Positions 44,538 to 53,719 of a stretch of DNA of 64,000 nucleotides are shown in pieces. Where the stretch lies: contig NZ_LT598653.1 of NCBI RefSeq assembly GCF_900078365.1, forward strand, positions 1,674,001-1,738,000, read 5' to 3'. The notes beneath the pieces are model-generated. The model saw nothing but the letters and a program-made list of their open reading frames with translations. It did not search any database and was not told the origin of the DNA. The stretch is from an uncultured Sphingopyxis sp. (GTDB lineage: Bacteria; Pseudomonadota; Alphaproteobacteria; Sphingomonadales; Sphingomonadaceae). The stretch's first letter is position 1, and every line of letters begins with the position of its first letter. The position numbers and the translations under genes are program-made.

Positions 44538-45233
44538 GTGCCGCCGAACGGTGGCACGCCAACCGCAGTCGCTATCGCACCATTGCCGATCGTGTCACTT
44601 CACCTGCGCCCAGGGCTTCACCATCGCCGGATCGGAGGCGATTACATTTTCTTCGATTTGCCGGCTGACCGCTATTTTCTCCTTCCGCTCCATTTTCACC
44701 CTGCCTTCGAGAGCTATTTGAACGGAGCGCCAAGTGGCCACGCGCTTTCCCAGCTCCTTGCCGCCGGTTTGATCGGTCCGGGGCAAGCCGAAGACTCGCC
44801 GACGCTGCCCGCCTTTACGCATGCTGTCGAGAGTCTTGTTGACGGCCCGCTCGGCGCGGCGTCTGCGCGGCAAATCTTGCGGGCAATCTGGATGCAGCGT
44901 CGCGCCAGCGTCGAGCTTCGTCGGGACAGCCTTCTCGAGATCGTCGAGCGGTTGGGCCGAGGCCGCCCCCGAAACGCTTCGTGCGGCGAGCGTGTCTGCC
45001 AGAATATCGCGGCGGCATTTCTCCGCAGCCGACGTCTCGTTTCCGCCGAAGACCAATGCCTCGTCCGGGGAATCGCAATGAAACGCATGTTGGCTCAGCG
45101 GGGCTGCGATGCAAGGCTCGTGTTCGGAGTCACGATGCCATTCTCGGCGCACTGCTGGGTGCAGGCCGGCGACGTGGTTCTCACCGATACGCTCGACATC
45201 GTCCGCCGCTACCAGCCGATATTTGCTGTCTGA
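44538..45233 (+). CDS. lasso peptide biosynthesis B protein (RRE fused to transglutaminase-like leader peptidase)
   Basis: About 231 residues. The N-terminal about 80 residues are a PqqD-like RiPP recognition element (LHLRPGLHHRRIGGDYIFFD, LPADRYFLLPLHFH) that would bind the leader. The C-terminal half is the Cys-protease-like domain that removes the leader: Cys174 in DQCLVRGIAMKRMLAQRGCD, His205 in PFSAHCWVQAGD and Asp217 in VVLTDTLDI. The start is unclear; I use the GTG at 44538, 10 bases after the precursor gene, and the GTG at 44592 is an alternative. The stop overlaps the cyclase start (TGATG). Confidence 0.9.
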   Translation: MPPNGGTPTAVAIAPLPIVSLHLRPGLHHRRIGGDYIFFDLPADRYFLLPLHFHPAFESYLNGAPSGHALSQLLAAGLIGPGQAEDSPTLPAFTHAVESLVDGPLGAASARQILRAIWMQRRASVELRRDSLLEIVERLGRGRPRNASCGERVCQNIAAAFLRSRRLVSAEDQCLVRGIAMKRMLAQRGCDARLVFGVTMPFSAHCWVQAGDVVLTDTLDIVRRYQPIFAV

Positions 45234-46954
45234 TGACTGGCGGTTTCTACATCGACGTCAATCTCGCCGCTGGGAAGCCTTCAGAGGGTCAGGAAATTTT
45301 CCAACGTGCTCCAGACTTCACTGCCGCAAATGTGATGCTCTGGTCGGATGAGCCGATGATCGTGATCGACGCAAGAACCGTCGTTCTCGGATATTTATTC
45401 CGAAAGGGGCCGCCGAGCGTGCGCGTGCGCAAAGGGGCAGGGGAGGACGGGAGCGCACTCGCTGCTGCCAATGGGCGGGCGCTGATTACTGGCTATTGGG
45501 GCGGTTACGTCTTTGTCCATGTCACGGAGGACGGCGCGCTTTACGTGCTGCGGGACCCGTCCGGTCTATTGCCTTGCTACCTCCGGCGCTCGGGGCGCGC
45601 GACGGCGCTGGCTTGCGATGTCACTGATTTGGCGGCGCCGGGACTGGGCCGGGTCAACTTTGAAGAAATCGGGCGCATCCTGGCCTCGGGAGATGCTCGC
45701 GGCCGGAACACCTGTCTTGCCGGCGTCGAGGAACTGATTGCGGGAGAGTGTCTCGTGGTCGATCAGCGAAGCTCGCGGATCGAACGATGGTGGTCACCAT
45801 GGGACCATGTGGCTCCCAGAAAAATGTCTACCGGGGACGAGACAAGCCAGCTTTGCGAGACGATTTCCGATTGCGTCGGCTCTTGGTCGAGCTGTTTTCC
45901 CTCGATCCTGCTGGGATCATCTGGCGGTCTGGATTCCTCGATCGTTGCTGTGGCGGCCACTCCGCGGTCGGAAAGGCTGACGGCCCTAACGCTCGTCAGT
46001 CCAGGCGCTGCTGGCGATGAGCGCCCTTATGCGCACGCCGTGGCGAGTTCGCTCGGGATCCCCCTACGCGATGCGCCGCTCGACCTTGCTGATATCGACG
46101 TTGAGCGTGCAGTCACGCCTCACCACCCCTGGCCGATCTCTCCGATATTCAAACAGGCGGTTGGCGCCGTCCATCGGCGATTGCAGTCTGAAATGCCTAC
46201 CGATGCGCATTTTTCCGGCAACGGCGGCGACGGAATATTTTGCAGCATTCGCAGCGCCGTTCCGCTACTCGATCATTTCCTGTCCAAAGGACAGCGTACC
46301 GGTCTCGGCAAAACAGTTCGGGATATCTCCAGCCTCACCGGGGCGGACATCGTGACGGTGCTCAGGCACGCTTGGTTGCGGCACAGGCGCTCAGGCGGGG
46401 CACATCTGCCGCGCTACAATGAGCTTGGCCTTGAAAGGGAGATGCTGGCGCGGATCGAAGCGCAGGGTTTTTCTCATCCATGGCTCTCGGCGCCCGCCGA
46501 CGCCCTCCCCGGGAAGACGGTTCATGTCGCGTTCCTGATGCGAGCCCAGAAAAGCCTCGAGCTTTATCCGCGGCGAAGCGCGCCGCTGCACATCGCGCCG
46601 CTGCTCTCCCAGCCGATCGTCGAACGATGTCTCGCTATTCCGACTTGGCGCTGGATAGCCGACGGACGCGACCGCGCCGTCGCCCGCGCCGCCTTCTCGA
46701 ACCGGCTCCCAAGAACGATCATTGAGCGGCAGCAGAAGGGCGGTCCGGCGGAGTTCAGCCTTTCGATTTATAGGACACAGCGTGATCGCCTTCACGAGCT
46801 GATCCGCGACGGCGTCCTGGCCGCCGCCGGTATCATCGATATATCCCTCTTGGACGAGCCCGAAGATATTTCCTGGCGGGGCAATGCGCGCGAGCAACGC
46901 ATTCTTGCTTTCGCCGCGGCCGAGAGCTGGGCGCGTCACTGGAATGGCGGTTGA
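45233..46954 (+). CDS. lasso cyclase (asparagine synthetase-like, C)
   Basis: 573 residues related to AsnB but working as a peptide macrolactam synthetase. It adenylates the side-chain carboxylate of the core Asp and joins it to the amine of Gly1. A degenerate glutaminase-like N domain (MTGGFYIDVNLAAGK; no catalytic Cys at position 2) is followed by the ATP-binding PP-loop SSGGLDSS at residues 229-236 and the acidic region TDAHFSGNGGDGIFCSIRSA. The ATG overlaps the B stop by one base. It ends one base before the convergent isopeptidase gene. Confidence 0.93.
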   Translation: MTGGFYIDVNLAAGKPSEGQEIFQRAPDFTAANVMLWSDEPMIVIDARTVVLGYLFRKGPPSVRVRKGAGEDGSALAAANGRALITGYWGGYVFVHVTEDGALYVLRDPSGLLPCYLRRSGRATALACDVTDLAAPGLGRVNFEEIGRILASGDARGRNTCLAGVEELIAGECLVVDQRSSRIERWWSPWDHVAPRKMSTGDETSQLCETISDCVGSWSSCFPSILLGSSGGLDSSIVAVAATPRSERLTALTLVSPGAAGDERPYAHAVASSLGIPLRDAPLDLADIDVERAVTPHHPWPISPIFKQAVGAVHRRLQSEMPTDAHFSGNGGDGIFCSIRSAVPLLDHFLSKGQRTGLGKTVRDISSLTGADIVTVLRHAWLRHRRSGGAHLPRYNELGLEREMLARIEAQGFSHPWLSAPADALPGKTVHVAFLMRAQKSLELYPRRSAPLHIAPLLSQPIVERCLAIPTWRWIADGRDRAVARAAFSNRLPRTIIERQQKGGPAEFSLSIYRTQRDRLHELIRDGVLAAAGIIDISLLDEPEDISWRGNAREQRILAFAAAESWARHWNGG

Positions 46955-46955
46955 G

Positions 46956-49136
46956 CTAACGAACTGACTCGGCGGTGCCGCAGCGCGGTTTACCGTTTGC
47001 AGCCATCCGATCCCACACGGCGAAGCGTTCGGGAAAAGGGGCGTCCGTATCGCGCTTGCCGAGCAGCCAATAGTCGAACCAAGCCATATTCTCGCGCATG
47101 GCGACAATACGGTTCGACGGGATATGAAAGATGTGCGTTTCGTCGGATGCCGGGCTGGCTCCGGGATAATAGGTAAGCTGGGTGGGTACTTTCGCCGCCC
47201 GTAGCGCATCGAACAGTTCGGCCTGTGCCGGGGAGGCGGCCGCAACCTGTTGCAGGACCGGCGTACAGACTTTCACGGCATTGAGAGAAGGCGCGAAGCG
47301 GCGATACTGTTCGAAATGCTCACTCATTGGCGAGCCGCTATAGACGGGGTCATAGCTCGCCGGCCATCCAGCGTAGCCAGAAGGTTCGAGAAAGCCGCCA
47401 TCGCCGCTCGACGCGGCGCTGAAAATTCGAGTCCGCGTGATCGCGACATTGACCATCTGCGCTCCGCGGCTGTAGCCGGCAATCCCGACGCGTGCTGGGT
47501 CGACGAGGCCCTCGGCCGCAAGTTCGTTTATGGCATCCACCAGGCTATGGACGCCTTCGATCCAGATGAGCCGCCTCACTGTCTCCGGATCGGGCGGCCC
47601 ACTACCTCGGGACCAGGCGCTGTAGGCCGCGCGCAGATCCGCTGACTGATAGGGCGACGGATCGTTAATCAACAGCACGACATAGCCGCGCTCGGCAAAG
47701 AGCTGTGCGGGATAGTTCCACTGGTTTTCCGCCTTGGCGAAGCGCTCGTCGGCGTCAAACCCGTGGGTGATTACGATCGCCGGATAGCGTGTGCCGGGAC
47801 GGAATTCTCGCGGGTAGAGGACATAGCCCGAAGCCTTGTAACCATTGCGATTGATCCAGGTTCTGGCGCGCGCCTGAAGCGGTGCGATCTCGTCATGGCG
47901 AGGGGAAATTGTCACAATGGGCTCGGTGGCGTCGCGGGCAATGTCGACGCGAACAAGTCTTGGCGGCATCGAAACGCCTTCTTCCACGCAGATTGCAAAA
48001 CTGAGCTGATCATCGAAACTGCATTTTGTTAGACTGCCGGTGCCGGTGATCTCGCGTACGCCTGTCTTTTCCACCAAGGCGAGGCCGTAGCGCGATGTTC
48101 CGAGGCTGCGTGTGCCAATGATAGTCTTCCGCCCATCGAGGCTGGTCGCGTAATTGTGATCGCCGATGGTGAAAGCGAACCGGCCATAGTGGTGGCGCTC
48201 ATTGCCCGGACCGTTTTCTACAAGGTCGAGTGCCGCGCCGATTCCTGTGGCGGAGAGTGCGCCGCCCCGCGGCCCTCTGAGCATCGTCAGCGTGCGCGCG
48301 TCACGCTCGTTCGATATGATACGGAAGCTCTTCTGCTTGCGGTTCCATGCGAGCGTCTCGAAGACGCTGCCGGGTGTGCCATCCGGGGCCTCGGTCCTGA
48401 AAAGAATCTCGTCACCGCGCCAGATAACCTTGCCTCCGGCGTGCATCGCCATCCGATCGCTGGTCGGACGGGTGATGATCTTGTCGATGCTTCCGTCGGG
48501 CGCGCGCAGGAAAAATTCGACCTCGGCCTCGATTGATGATCGCCTGCGGCTGCGCAAACGGGTCACCGCGTCATCGAAGCGGACGGGAGGCGGACCGGAC
48601 TTCGCCTTGAGCTGCGAAAACCAGAGCCATTGCCCGTCGGGGGACCAGTCATAGGCCAATATCCCGATCTCGTGCGGCGGGGTCCCGCCACCCATGACCA
48701 CCGAGAGGTCAGCCTTGCCGACCGCCACCCGGTCAGGATTTTTGACAATCGGACTGATCTTGCCATCGGCCGCGATCCGGTAAAGTTGCAGTCCCTCTCC
48801 GATATCGAGAAGGCCGCTCCAGTCGCCGCTGCCCGGAATCCGCTTTAACGATTTCGCGATGTCGGCGTTCGCGATGCTGCGCTGCGTTCTCGCACGGATA
48901 TCGACGATTCGGATCTGCGCACGGGTCCGCTTTGCGCTGGAATCTGCGATCTCCGCCGAGTAAATCGCAAAACGCCCGTCCGCTGAAAGCGCGAGTTCGT
49001 TCACTTCTGGGACCAGCAGGATATCCTCAAACGTCCAGGGTCGGCCCTTTCTCTCCCCCGCCGGGGAGGCAGGGGAGAGAGTCACGGCGGCCAGGAACGC
49101 CGCGGCGAACAGGCCGGGCTTGTGGGAGTTCAGCAT
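46956..49136 (-). CDS. lasso peptide isopeptidase (S9 prolyl-oligopeptidase family, AtxE-like)
   Basis: 726 residues. A signal peptide (LFAAAFLAAVTLSPASPAG) leads to a beta-propeller domain (about residues 30-430: LALSADGRFAIYSAE, ILAYDWSPDGQWLWFSQLK) and a C-terminal alpha/beta hydrolase (YPAIVITHGFDADERF, VGIAGYSRGAQMVN). Likely catalytic residues are Ser556, Glu640 and His668, spaced as expected for family members that use a Glu acid. These enzymes cut the isopeptide bond of their own lasso peptide and are a hallmark of the proteobacterial clusters. Convergent with the cyclase; first of three envelope genes downstream of the FecIR pair. Confidence 0.9.
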   Translation of the reverse strand: MLNSHKPGLFAAAFLAAVTLSPASPAGERKGRPWTFEDILLVPEVNELALSADGRFAIYSAEIADSSAKRTRAQIRIVDIRARTQRSIANADIAKSLKRIPGSGDWSGLLDIGEGLQLYRIAADGKISPIVKNPDRVAVGKADLSVVMGGGTPPHEIGILAYDWSPDGQWLWFSQLKAKSGPPPVRFDDAVTRLRSRRRSSIEAEVEFFLRAPDGSIDKIITRPTSDRMAMHAGGKVIWRGDEILFRTEAPDGTPGSVFETLAWNRKQKSFRIISNERDARTLTMLRGPRGGALSATGIGAALDLVENGPGNERHHYGRFAFTIGDHNYATSLDGRKTIIGTRSLGTSRYGLALVEKTGVREITGTGSLTKCSFDDQLSFAICVEEGVSMPPRLVRVDIARDATEPIVTISPRHDEIAPLQARARTWINRNGYKASGYVLYPREFRPGTRYPAIVITHGFDADERFAKAENQWNYPAQLFAERGYVVLLINDPSPYQSADLRAAYSAWSRGSGPPDPETVRRLIWIEGVHSLVDAINELAAEGLVDPARVGIAGYSRGAQMVNVAITRTRIFSAASSGDGGFLEPSGYAGWPASYDPVYSGSPMSEHFEQYRRFAPSLNAVKVCTPVLQQVAAASPAQAELFDALRAAKVPTQLTYYPGASPASDETHIFHIPSNRIVAMRENMAWFDYWLLGKRDTDAPFPERFAVWDRMAANGKPRCGTAESVR

Positions 49137-49146
49137 GGCCTCCCTC

Positions 49147-51687
49147 TCACCAATCGCGGCTGATCGTCAGGGCGAGAAAACGCCCGATGGCGGAATAATT
49201 CGTCGAATCGAACGGAGTGTTGTTTGGCGCTGCTACAAGTATTTGGTCGGGCTTCGCATTAAATATATTGAGGGCGCTAACCGTGACGTCCGCGACGCCC
49301 GCGATCTTGAATCGGCCGGTGAGATCGAAAGTTGCGACTGGAGAAATCTCGATAGGCACTGCGCGGCGGCGGTCCGTCACACCGCCAGTGAAACTCGAGA
49401 AGGCGGCGAGGGTAAACCGGCCACCGTCATAAGCCGCACCGCCGCGCGCGCGAAAATGCGGCGGGCTGAAGATATTGCCCGCGAGATCAGTGATCGGCAG
49501 ACCGGGAAGCAGACGCTGCTGGCTGTCTAGCCAAGTCGCTCCGGCGCTGAGAGTCAGTGACCGGCCCCTACTCAGGGAAGCGCGATAGCGGATTGCGAGA
49601 TCGGCGCCGCGATATCTCTGTTCTGCGATATTGCGGTCGCGCCCGTCGAGAAGAGCAATTACGTTGGCCGGGTCGTAGGGACCGGTCGTGCCGTTCGCCA
49701 GCGGGCCGGCGGCGCCCGCGATCGCGGCATCGAGTTCGGCCGCAGTCGGATTGAAGGTCACGAGGTGCGAGTAGAGGGGCTCGGTCAGTGCTCCCAGCAC
49801 CGATCTCAGCGGCGGTCCGACGCGGTCGCGATAGTCGATATTGAAAAGGCTCGTTACGATTTGGAGGCGTGTTGACGGACGGAACGTGGCGCTTAGCGTC
49901 ATATTCTCTGAGCGTTCAGGACCGACCTCCGGATTGGGACCGCCGATGTAAACGAAGGTCGAACCTGCCGGAAACTGCGTGCCATAGCCGGTGACCGGCA
50001 CGAGGCTTGCGGAATATCCGGTATATTGCTGGATGAGCGTCGGCATCTTGAACGACCGGCCCCAAGAGACACCAAGACTGAACTCTGGCGCCGGTGAATA
50101 GACCAGCCCTAACTTTGGCGTCACAATGCTGCCCGAGTCCGAATAGTCCTCCCAGCGCAAAGCCGCGGTGAAGGAGGCACGATGGGCGAAGCCGAGGTTC
50201 TGATCCGGACTTGCCAGTGGAATGAACAATTCGCCGTAAGCGAATTTGTTCTCTCGCGCCGGCGTGATGTTGCGCCCAGAAAATTCGCCGTGAATGCGAT
50301 TCTGACGCCAACCTCCGCCTGCTGCTAGCCGGACATCACCCGCGGGCAGAGCGAATAGCGGGCCCTCCGCGCCTGCCTCGATGGCGATATTGCGATTGTC
50401 GAAAATCCGGATCAGCTTGGCGGCAACGCCATTGGTGAAATTATCGGTGACGCCGTAGGTCTCGTCGGTGCCGTAGAATCCCGTCAGGCGCGTGTTCCAG
50501 TCGCCGCCAAGGTCGATTTCGAGCGTCGGAGCGATGCCGAATGTCTCGAACTCATTTACAACCCGGGTCCCGCGGGTTTCGATCGGCCGATCGACGAACA
50601 GGCCGCGCACCGACGTCATGTCGCCGCGTTTGTAGATCAGGTCTGCCTTGAGGCGGACGCCAGGGGTGAACTGCTGGTGAGCGCTCAGGAGTACGCTATG
50701 GCGCTTCAGATCGGGATAGAAAGTAGAGGCGGGATTGCTGCTTGATGAAAAGCTGCGATCGTCGGCACGGATCGCGCTGTTGTCGAAATAGTCATAAACT
50801 GCAAGGATGCCGCCGGTCGACCATTTGGTTCCGCCGAGCAGGCTAAACTGCTGCTGGAAATTGCCGCCATCGGTCGAGCCGCCGAGCCGCGCGGTCGTCG
50901 TGAACCCTTCGTAGTCCTTGCGCAGCAGGATATTGACCACACCGGCGACCGCGTCGGCACCATATATCGCTGATGCTCCGTCGGTAACGATCTCGATGCG
51001 CTCGACTGCGGCAACCGGTATCGCGCTCACGTCGATCACGCTGTTGGTCCCGCTATAGGCGAAGCGGTTGCCGTTCAGCAGAGTGAGGGTCGCGTTAGGT
51101 CCGATGCCGCGGAGATTGAAGGTCGATGCGCCATTGACGTTCACATTCTCGTTTTGCGTGCCTTGGGCCGACCCGATTCCCGGGTTTTGGCCGCCTCCGA
51201 AATTCTGAGGAAGGCTGCGCGCCACTTCGCCGAGATCAGCCAAACCGGCGTTCTTGATGTCCTGGCTCGTGATCGTGATGACGGGGGCAGCCGGAGGTGC
51301 ACCCTCAATGCGCGTTCCCGTTACAACGATGGCTTCTTCTGACACCTGGGCCACGGCCGCGCCGCGCCCGGATCGCTTCTCGATCAACACCGATTCTTTG
51401 TCGAACCGGGCCACCAGCGCCGTCCCTTGTAACAGCCTTTCAATAGCCTCTTTGGCTGTAAAGGTTCCGCGCAGCCGAGGGACGGAAACGCCATTTATCT
51501 CATCCGCTGCGGCATAGAGTTCCCAGTCGGCCGTCGCGGCGACCGTTCTCAGCGCATCGCCCAGGTCCTGTGTCGGAATGTCGAACGCATAGTGTTCGGT
51601 TTCCTGAGCGGCCAATTCCAGTGGTGACAACGCCATGATTGTGCCAGCTAGAAGTGCCTGTACCGTGCGTGATTTCCAAATCTTCAT
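49147..51687 (-). CDS. TonB-dependent receptor with N-terminal STN signalling domain
   Basis: 846 residues. A signal peptide (MALSPLELAAQ) is followed by an STN domain (YAFDIPTQDLGDALRTVAAT, RLRGTFTAKEAIERLLQGT), which contacts a FecR-like anti-sigma factor. Then a TonB box-like EEAIVVTGTRI, plug domain (GASTFNLRGIGPNATLTLLN, GADAVAGVVNILLRKDYEGF) and a 22-strand barrel ending in RFLALTISRDW. In lasso clusters such receptors take the mature peptide back or sense it. It lies 10 bases upstream of the isopeptidase, so they form one operon. Confidence 0.92.
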   Translation of the reverse strand: MKIWKSRTVQALLAGTIMALSPLELAAQETEHYAFDIPTQDLGDALRTVAATADWELYAAADEINGVSVPRLRGTFTAKEAIERLLQGTALVARFDKESVLIEKRSGRGAAVAQVSEEAIVVTGTRIEGAPPAAPVITITSQDIKNAGLADLGEVARSLPQNFGGGQNPGIGSAQGTQNENVNVNGASTFNLRGIGPNATLTLLNGNRFAYSGTNSVIDVSAIPVAAVERIEIVTDGASAIYGADAVAGVVNILLRKDYEGFTTTARLGGSTDGGNFQQQFSLLGGTKWSTGGILAVYDYFDNSAIRADDRSFSSSSNPASTFYPDLKRHSVLLSAHQQFTPGVRLKADLIYKRGDMTSVRGLFVDRPIETRGTRVVNEFETFGIAPTLEIDLGGDWNTRLTGFYGTDETYGVTDNFTNGVAAKLIRIFDNRNIAIEAGAEGPLFALPAGDVRLAAGGGWRQNRIHGEFSGRNITPARENKFAYGELFIPLASPDQNLGFAHRASFTAALRWEDYSDSGSIVTPKLGLVYSPAPEFSLGVSWGRSFKMPTLIQQYTGYSASLVPVTGYGTQFPAGSTFVYIGGPNPEVGPERSENMTLSATFRPSTRLQIVTSLFNIDYRDRVGPPLRSVLGALTEPLYSHLVTFNPTAAELDAAIAGAAGPLANGTTGPYDPANVIALLDGRDRNIAEQRYRGADLAIRYRASLSRGRSLTLSAGATWLDSQQRLLPGLPITDLAGNIFSPPHFRARGGAAYDGGRFTLAAFSSFTGGVTDRRRAVPIEISPVATFDLTGRFKIAGVADVTVSALNIFNAKPDQILVAAPNNTPFDSTNYSAIGRFLALTISRDW

Positions 51688-51781
51688 AAAGCCTCCCCAA
51701 ATTGCCCGCGCTGCGCGCAGTGCCTATCGGGAATGCTTCGACAATCAGGGGGAGGGTAACCTTAGGCGGCCGGTGAATATT

Positions 51782-52795
51782 TTATTGGCTGCGGAGGTAG
51801 ACGCCGTCTGGACGCTGGTGAATCGTAAGATCAAACAGGCCCGCAACGTGCTTCAGGAACATTTCAGTTTCGTTGATCTTGAATCGCCCGGAGATTTTAC
51901 GCTTCGCGAGATTCGGGTCTTCCACGATAATCGGAACCGGAGCGTATCGGTTGGCTTCCGAAATTAGCTCATTCAGGGCGATCGAACGATGCACCGCCCA
52001 ACCGGACGGCCACTCGAGTGAGGATTTCCTGCTCTTCCGCGCGGTAGGCCGGACCTGTTTGTCGTCAGCACGGTAGAGGACCTCCGTGCCGCCTTGTAAT
52101 GGCCGGGGCGGCGTGGCTGCGGGAACAACGCGCGTTGTCGAGGCGAGATCTGCCTTTCCGCTGATCAACTCTACCACGACCTCACGGTCGTCATTTATCA
52201 TCACATCGACAACGCCTTCGTTCGTAGTCACGATGCCTTGACCAGCCGCGAGCCGGAAAGGGCGGACGTCATTGACAACCTTCACCCGAGCCCGGCCTTG
52301 TGCCACGCGCACATATCGTGTGTCTGGGGATATCGATACCTCGATCCGGGTGTCGGAATCGAGCGTCGCCGTTGATCCATCCTCAAGTTCGAAACTACGA
52401 ATTTCGCCGCGTTCGGTTACCAGCGGTTCCGCAGCGTGGGCAGATAGGACGACGCCCGAACCCGGGATTGGAGTTCCTCCGGCGCTGATCGTGATCGCAA
52501 ACACAATGACTGCCGCAGCGGCTGCGCCGACCATCAGCCAGCGTTTCGAAGCCCGTCTGGTTAGTTTCGCCGAGTTCGCCTCGTCGGTTTGCCCGGGCGA
52601 TTTGAGGATCTCGGCTTGGCTCATCACGCGAGAATAGCGATCATAGGCCTGTCTGTGACGGGGCGATTCTGCGAGCCATTGCTCGAATTCTCCCTGAAGC
52701 GCTTCCGTCACCTCGCCGCGCATCCTGATGCTCCAGGTGAGCGCGTCGTCCTTGGGAAGGGCGTCATCGAGCTTCGCGTCATCATTGTCATTCAT
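51782..52795 (-). CDS. FecR-family anti-sigma factor
   Basis: 337 residues. A cytoplasmic DUF4880 region (DALTWSIRMRGEVTEALQGE, FEQWLAESPRHRQAYDRYSR), one membrane helix (WLMVGAAAAAVIVFAITIS), the FecR periplasmic domain (RSFELEDGSTATLDSDTRIE, YVRVAQGRARVKVVNDVRPF, LAAGQGIVTTNEGVVDVMIN) and a DUF4974-type C-terminus that binds the receptor STN domain. The ATG lies inside the end of the sigma gene (8-base overlap). Confidence 0.92.
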   Translation of the reverse strand: MNDNDDAKLDDALPKDDALTWSIRMRGEVTEALQGEFEQWLAESPRHRQAYDRYSRVMSQAEILKSPGQTDEANSAKLTRRASKRWLMVGAAAAAVIVFAITISAGGTPIPGSGVVLSAHAAEPLVTERGEIRSFELEDGSTATLDSDTRIEVSISPDTRYVRVAQGRARVKVVNDVRPFRLAAGQGIVTTNEGVVDVMINDDREVVVELISGKADLASTTRVVPAATPPRPLQGGTEVLYRADDKQVRPTARKSRKSSLEWPSGWAVHRSIALNELISEANRYAPVPIIVEDPNLAKRKISGRFKINETEMFLKHVAGLFDLTIHQRPDGVYLRSQ

Positions 52796-53450
52796 CGATT
52801 GGATCCACTACTTGAGCGATATGTGCCAAGGCCTTCATCATATGATATTCCACCGTCGCGATGCTGATACCCAGACGCCGATGAATCTCGCGATAGCTAA
52901 GTTCCTCGACACGGTGCATCAGAAAAACTCGCCTCGTTTTCTCGCTTAGACCTGTAATGGCTCGCTCATAGAGCCGGAGGAGATCGGCAGCTTCCATTTC
53001 GAGTTCCTGCTGTGGCGGAGTGGCAACATCATGATCGTCCTGGAGCGGCAGCAGGACGATCTTGTTCCGGCGCCTGCTGACTGCGCGGTTGATAAGCAGA
53101 TTCCGCGCGATGCGCTGGAGAAAGGCAGCCGGGTTGGCGAGGCGATGCCGCTGTTCGCTACCAGCGGCGCGCAAGAATACTTCCTGCATCAAATCTGGCG
53201 CTGCCTCTGGACCAACGTGTCGCCCGAGGTAGCGTAGCAAGACGGCGCCGTCATTGCGAAAGGCTCGATCCAATGCAGCACTCCCGTCGTTGGGAGTGCG
53301 GGCCGCAGCCGAAATGTCGACGGACTTTTCCGGCTCCTCGATCCGATCCGATGTTGAAAGTGGGAGTGCGCGCGCAGAACGGTCGCGACTGAATGAAGAA
53401 AATGCCACGGGATTGATCTGAAATGGCAATGCGAGCAGGCGGGTTATCAC
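52788..53450 (-). CDS. FecI-type ECF sigma factor
   Basis: Region 2 (DGAVLLRYLGRHVGPEAAPD, LMQEVFLRAAGSEQRHRLAN, PAAFLQRIARNLLINRAVSR) and region 4 (ITGLSEKTRRVFLMHRVEEL, SYREIHRRLGISIATVEYHM) are intact. The frame is open to a GTG at 53450, giving about 60 residues before region 2; a later start is possible and no clear ribosome site decides it. It heads the sigma-FecR-receptor-isopeptidase unit and likely drives that unit when the receptor senses its ligand. Confidence 0.9.
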   Translation of the reverse strand: MITRLLALPFQINPVAFSSFSRDRSARALPLSTSDRIEEPEKSVDISAAARTPNDGSAALDRAFRNDGAVLLRYLGRHVGPEAAPDLMQEVFLRAAGSEQRHRLANPAAFLQRIARNLLINRAVSRRRNKIVLLPLQDDHDVATPPQQELEMEAADLLRLYERAITGLSEKTRRVFLMHRVEELSYREIHRRLGISIATVEYHMMKALAHIAQVVDPIDE

Positions 53451-53719
53451 CAGCCTGCAAGTCGTTCATCGCTTTGCCGCCGTAAAATCGCCAAGCGGCA
53501 ATTTGAGGGTCGGGCCACCCGTCCGGCAGGGACAAGCGTTTATAATGCGTGACGGCACTTCCACGCGGCTGCTGCCATTTTGCTCGCTGCGCCGTGCCGT
53601 CATGCCAACGGCCGTGAAAATTGGCAAGCAAAACACCGTGGAAATTTTTTCGTCGATACAATCCGACTTTTTCTGATGTGAAAATTTCCAAAGCTGCAAC
53701 GAAATCAGGGCAAGCCTGG
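53451..53719. promoter_or_regulatory. promoter region upstream of the sigma gene
   Basis: 269 bases between the GntR-type gene and the ECF sigma gene on the same strand. Relatively AT-rich near 53640-53700. No gene seen. It should contain the promoter of the receptor operon. Confidence 0.4.
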
